From assembly GCA_902775835.1 (NCBI GenBank), contig CACYNZ010000055.1, positions 1 to 14,364 of the forward strand: a stretch of DNA of 14,364 nt, in the 5' to 3' direction. Both the position numbers and the translations under genes were made by a program. Under the pieces are notes generated by a model. That model was not told the DNA's origin and did not search any database. It worked only from the letters and a program-made list of their open reading frames with translations. Source of the DNA: an uncultured Eubacteriales bacterium (GTDB lineage Bacteria; Bacillota_A; Clostridia; Christensenellales; Aristaeellaceae). Position 1 is the first letter of the stretch; the number at the start of each line of letters is the position of its first letter. This document shows positions 13,219 to 14,364 of the stretch, piece by piece.

Positions 13219-14364
13219 ATGATTGACCGCTATTCACGTGAAGAGATGAGAAATGTCTGGAGTGAGGAAGCCAAATTCCAGGCATGGCTTGATGTTGAGA
13301 TTCTGATTGATGAAGCCTGGAGCAAGCTGGGCGAGATTCCGGCTGAGGATGTGGAAAAGATCAGAAAGAACGCGAAGTTCTCTGTTGAGAGAATCCAGGA
13401 AATCGAACAGGAGACAAGACATGATGTCGTTGCCTTTACAAGATGCGTATCCGAGAGCCTGGGACCGGAAAAGAAATGGGTTCACTATGGCGTTACTTCA
13501 ACCGATGTTGTTGATACGGCCAATGGCATCCGCTTCAAGAAGGCTGATGCGATTCTGCGTCAGGACATTCTGGATTTCATGGATATCCTGAAGGAAAACG
13601 CATTGAAGTACAAGGATACCATCATGATGGGAAGAACGCATGGCGTGCATGCGGAAATTACTTCCTTCGGCCTGAAGTTTGCTTTATGGTATGAGGAAAT
13701 GAAGCGGAATCTGGCCCGCTTTGATGATGCGTGTGCGGATGTGGAATGCGGAAAGATTTCCGGTGCTGTCGGTACATTTGCCAATATTCCTCCGTTTGTA
13801 CAGGACTATGTCTGTGAGCATCTGGGCATTCATTCAGCCAATATCTCCACCCAGGTTCTGCAGCGTGACAGACATGCCCATTATTTCGCTACCCTGGCTC
13901 TGATCGGTTCATCTCTTGAACAGATGGCAACCGAGATCAGACATCTGCAGAGAACCGAAGTACGTGAAGTGGAAGAGCACTTCAACAAGGGACAGAAGGG
14001 ATCCAGCGCCATGCCGCATAAGAGAAACCCGATCGGTTCAGAAAACATCTGCGGCTGTGCCCGTGTGTTAAGAGGCTACATGGTGACAAGCTATGAGGAT
14101 ATTGCCTTATGGCATGAAAGAGATATCTCCCACTCCTCCGTGGAAAGAATCATATCTCCGGATGCGACGGAGCTGCTCGACTACATGCTGCACAGATTCG
14201 GCGGCATCCTGAAGAATCTGACTGTCTTCCCGGATAAGATGAAGAAGGATATCTGGCTGACTAACGGCGTCATCTTCTCCCAGCGCTTCATGCTGAAGCT
14301 GGTTGAGAAGGGCTGGAGCCGTGAAAAGGCATATGATACCGTACAGCCGCAGGCCATCAAGGCA
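13219..14364 (+). CDS. purB: Adenylosuccinate lyase, 3'-truncated by the window end
   Basis: Catalyses two beta-eliminations in purine synthesis: SAICAR to AICAR and adenylosuccinate to AMP, releasing fumarate each time. The 382 codons present are in frame to the last base; the usual length is about 430, so about 50 residues lie outside. It starts [20 protein letters not shown], typical of the family. Catalytic residues are visible: His68 in TRHDVVAF, His141 in GRTHGVHAE (same numbers as in B. subtilis PurB), TSTDVVDT substrate loop, and the fumarase/aspartase signature [10 protein letters not shown] (262-271). ATG 13219 has AAGGAGG (13207-13213) five bases upstream. Only 30 bases separate it from the lipoprotein gene and I see no promoter or terminator in that gap, so it probably belongs to the scpAB transcript. 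Confidence 0.95.
   Translation, partial: MIDRYSREEMRNVWSEEAKFQAWLDVEILIDEAWSKLGEIPAEDVEKIRKNAKFSVERIQEIEQETRHDVVAFTRCVSESLGPEKKWVHYGVTSTDVVDTANGIRFKKADAILRQDILDFMDILKENALKYKDTIMMGRTHGVHAEITSFGLKFALWYEEMKRNLARFDDACADVECGKISGAVGTFANIPPFVQDYVCEHLGIHSANISTQVLQRDRHAHYFATLALIGSSLEQMATEIRHLQRTEVREVEEHFNKGQKGSSAMPHKRNPIGSENICGCARVLRGYMVTSYEDIALWHERDISHSSVERIISPDATELLDYMLHRFGGILKNLTVFPDKMKKDIWLTNGVIFSQRFMLKLVEKGWSREKAYDTVQPQAIKA

Overview
The window looks like chromosomal DNA of a Bacillota bacterium with roughly balanced base composition. ScpA/ScpB, a membrane-domain GDPD protein, Shine-Dalgarno sites of the AAGGAGG type and U-tract hairpin terminators all fit. Gene content and protein style suggest Erysipelotrichia or a nearby gut lineage, but this is inference; no rRNA or other marker is present. 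Twelve protein genes are called, almost all on the + strand. No tRNA, rRNA or CRISPR array was seen.

Layout. Bases 1-120 carry, on the - strand, a piece of an IS66-type transposase C-terminal region. At base 186 the sequence switches abruptly into the middle of leuS (leucyl-tRNA synthetase), which then runs intact to its C terminus (186-1589) and a strong terminator. Next come a membrane-anchored glycerophosphodiester phosphodiesterase (1691-3427), a 260-base intergenic region with a promoter, and a CstA-family transporter (3689-5146) ending in a terminator.

Bases 5232-9250 are a tight four-gene operon: a two-TM protein with a PH-like N-terminal half, a MoxR/NorQ-type AAA+ ATPase, a NorD/CobT-like protein with a C-terminal VWA (MIDAS) domain, and a 99-residue protein with a Gly/Cys-rich centre. 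AAA+/VWA pairs are generally thought to act as chaperone-like machines that remodel or load metal into a target. Here the target is not evident and the two flanking proteins are unassigned, so this is the best candidate for an undescribed system. Its terminator hairpin overlaps the last stop codon.

Three bases after that terminator's U-tract sits a complete class C (IIC) group II intron (about 9274-11236). It has a ribozyme domain I-III region, a reverse transcriptase/maturase with YADD and no endonuclease domain, a domain V with a CGC triad, and a domain VI. Insertion just behind a terminator is the known habit of this class.

After the intron, an extended -10 promoter lies so close to scpA that its mRNA should be almost leaderless. 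The downstream cluster scpA-scpB-lipoprotein (DUF4358-like)-purB has ATGA overlaps and short gaps and is probably one transcript; purB runs off the window end with about 50 residues missing.
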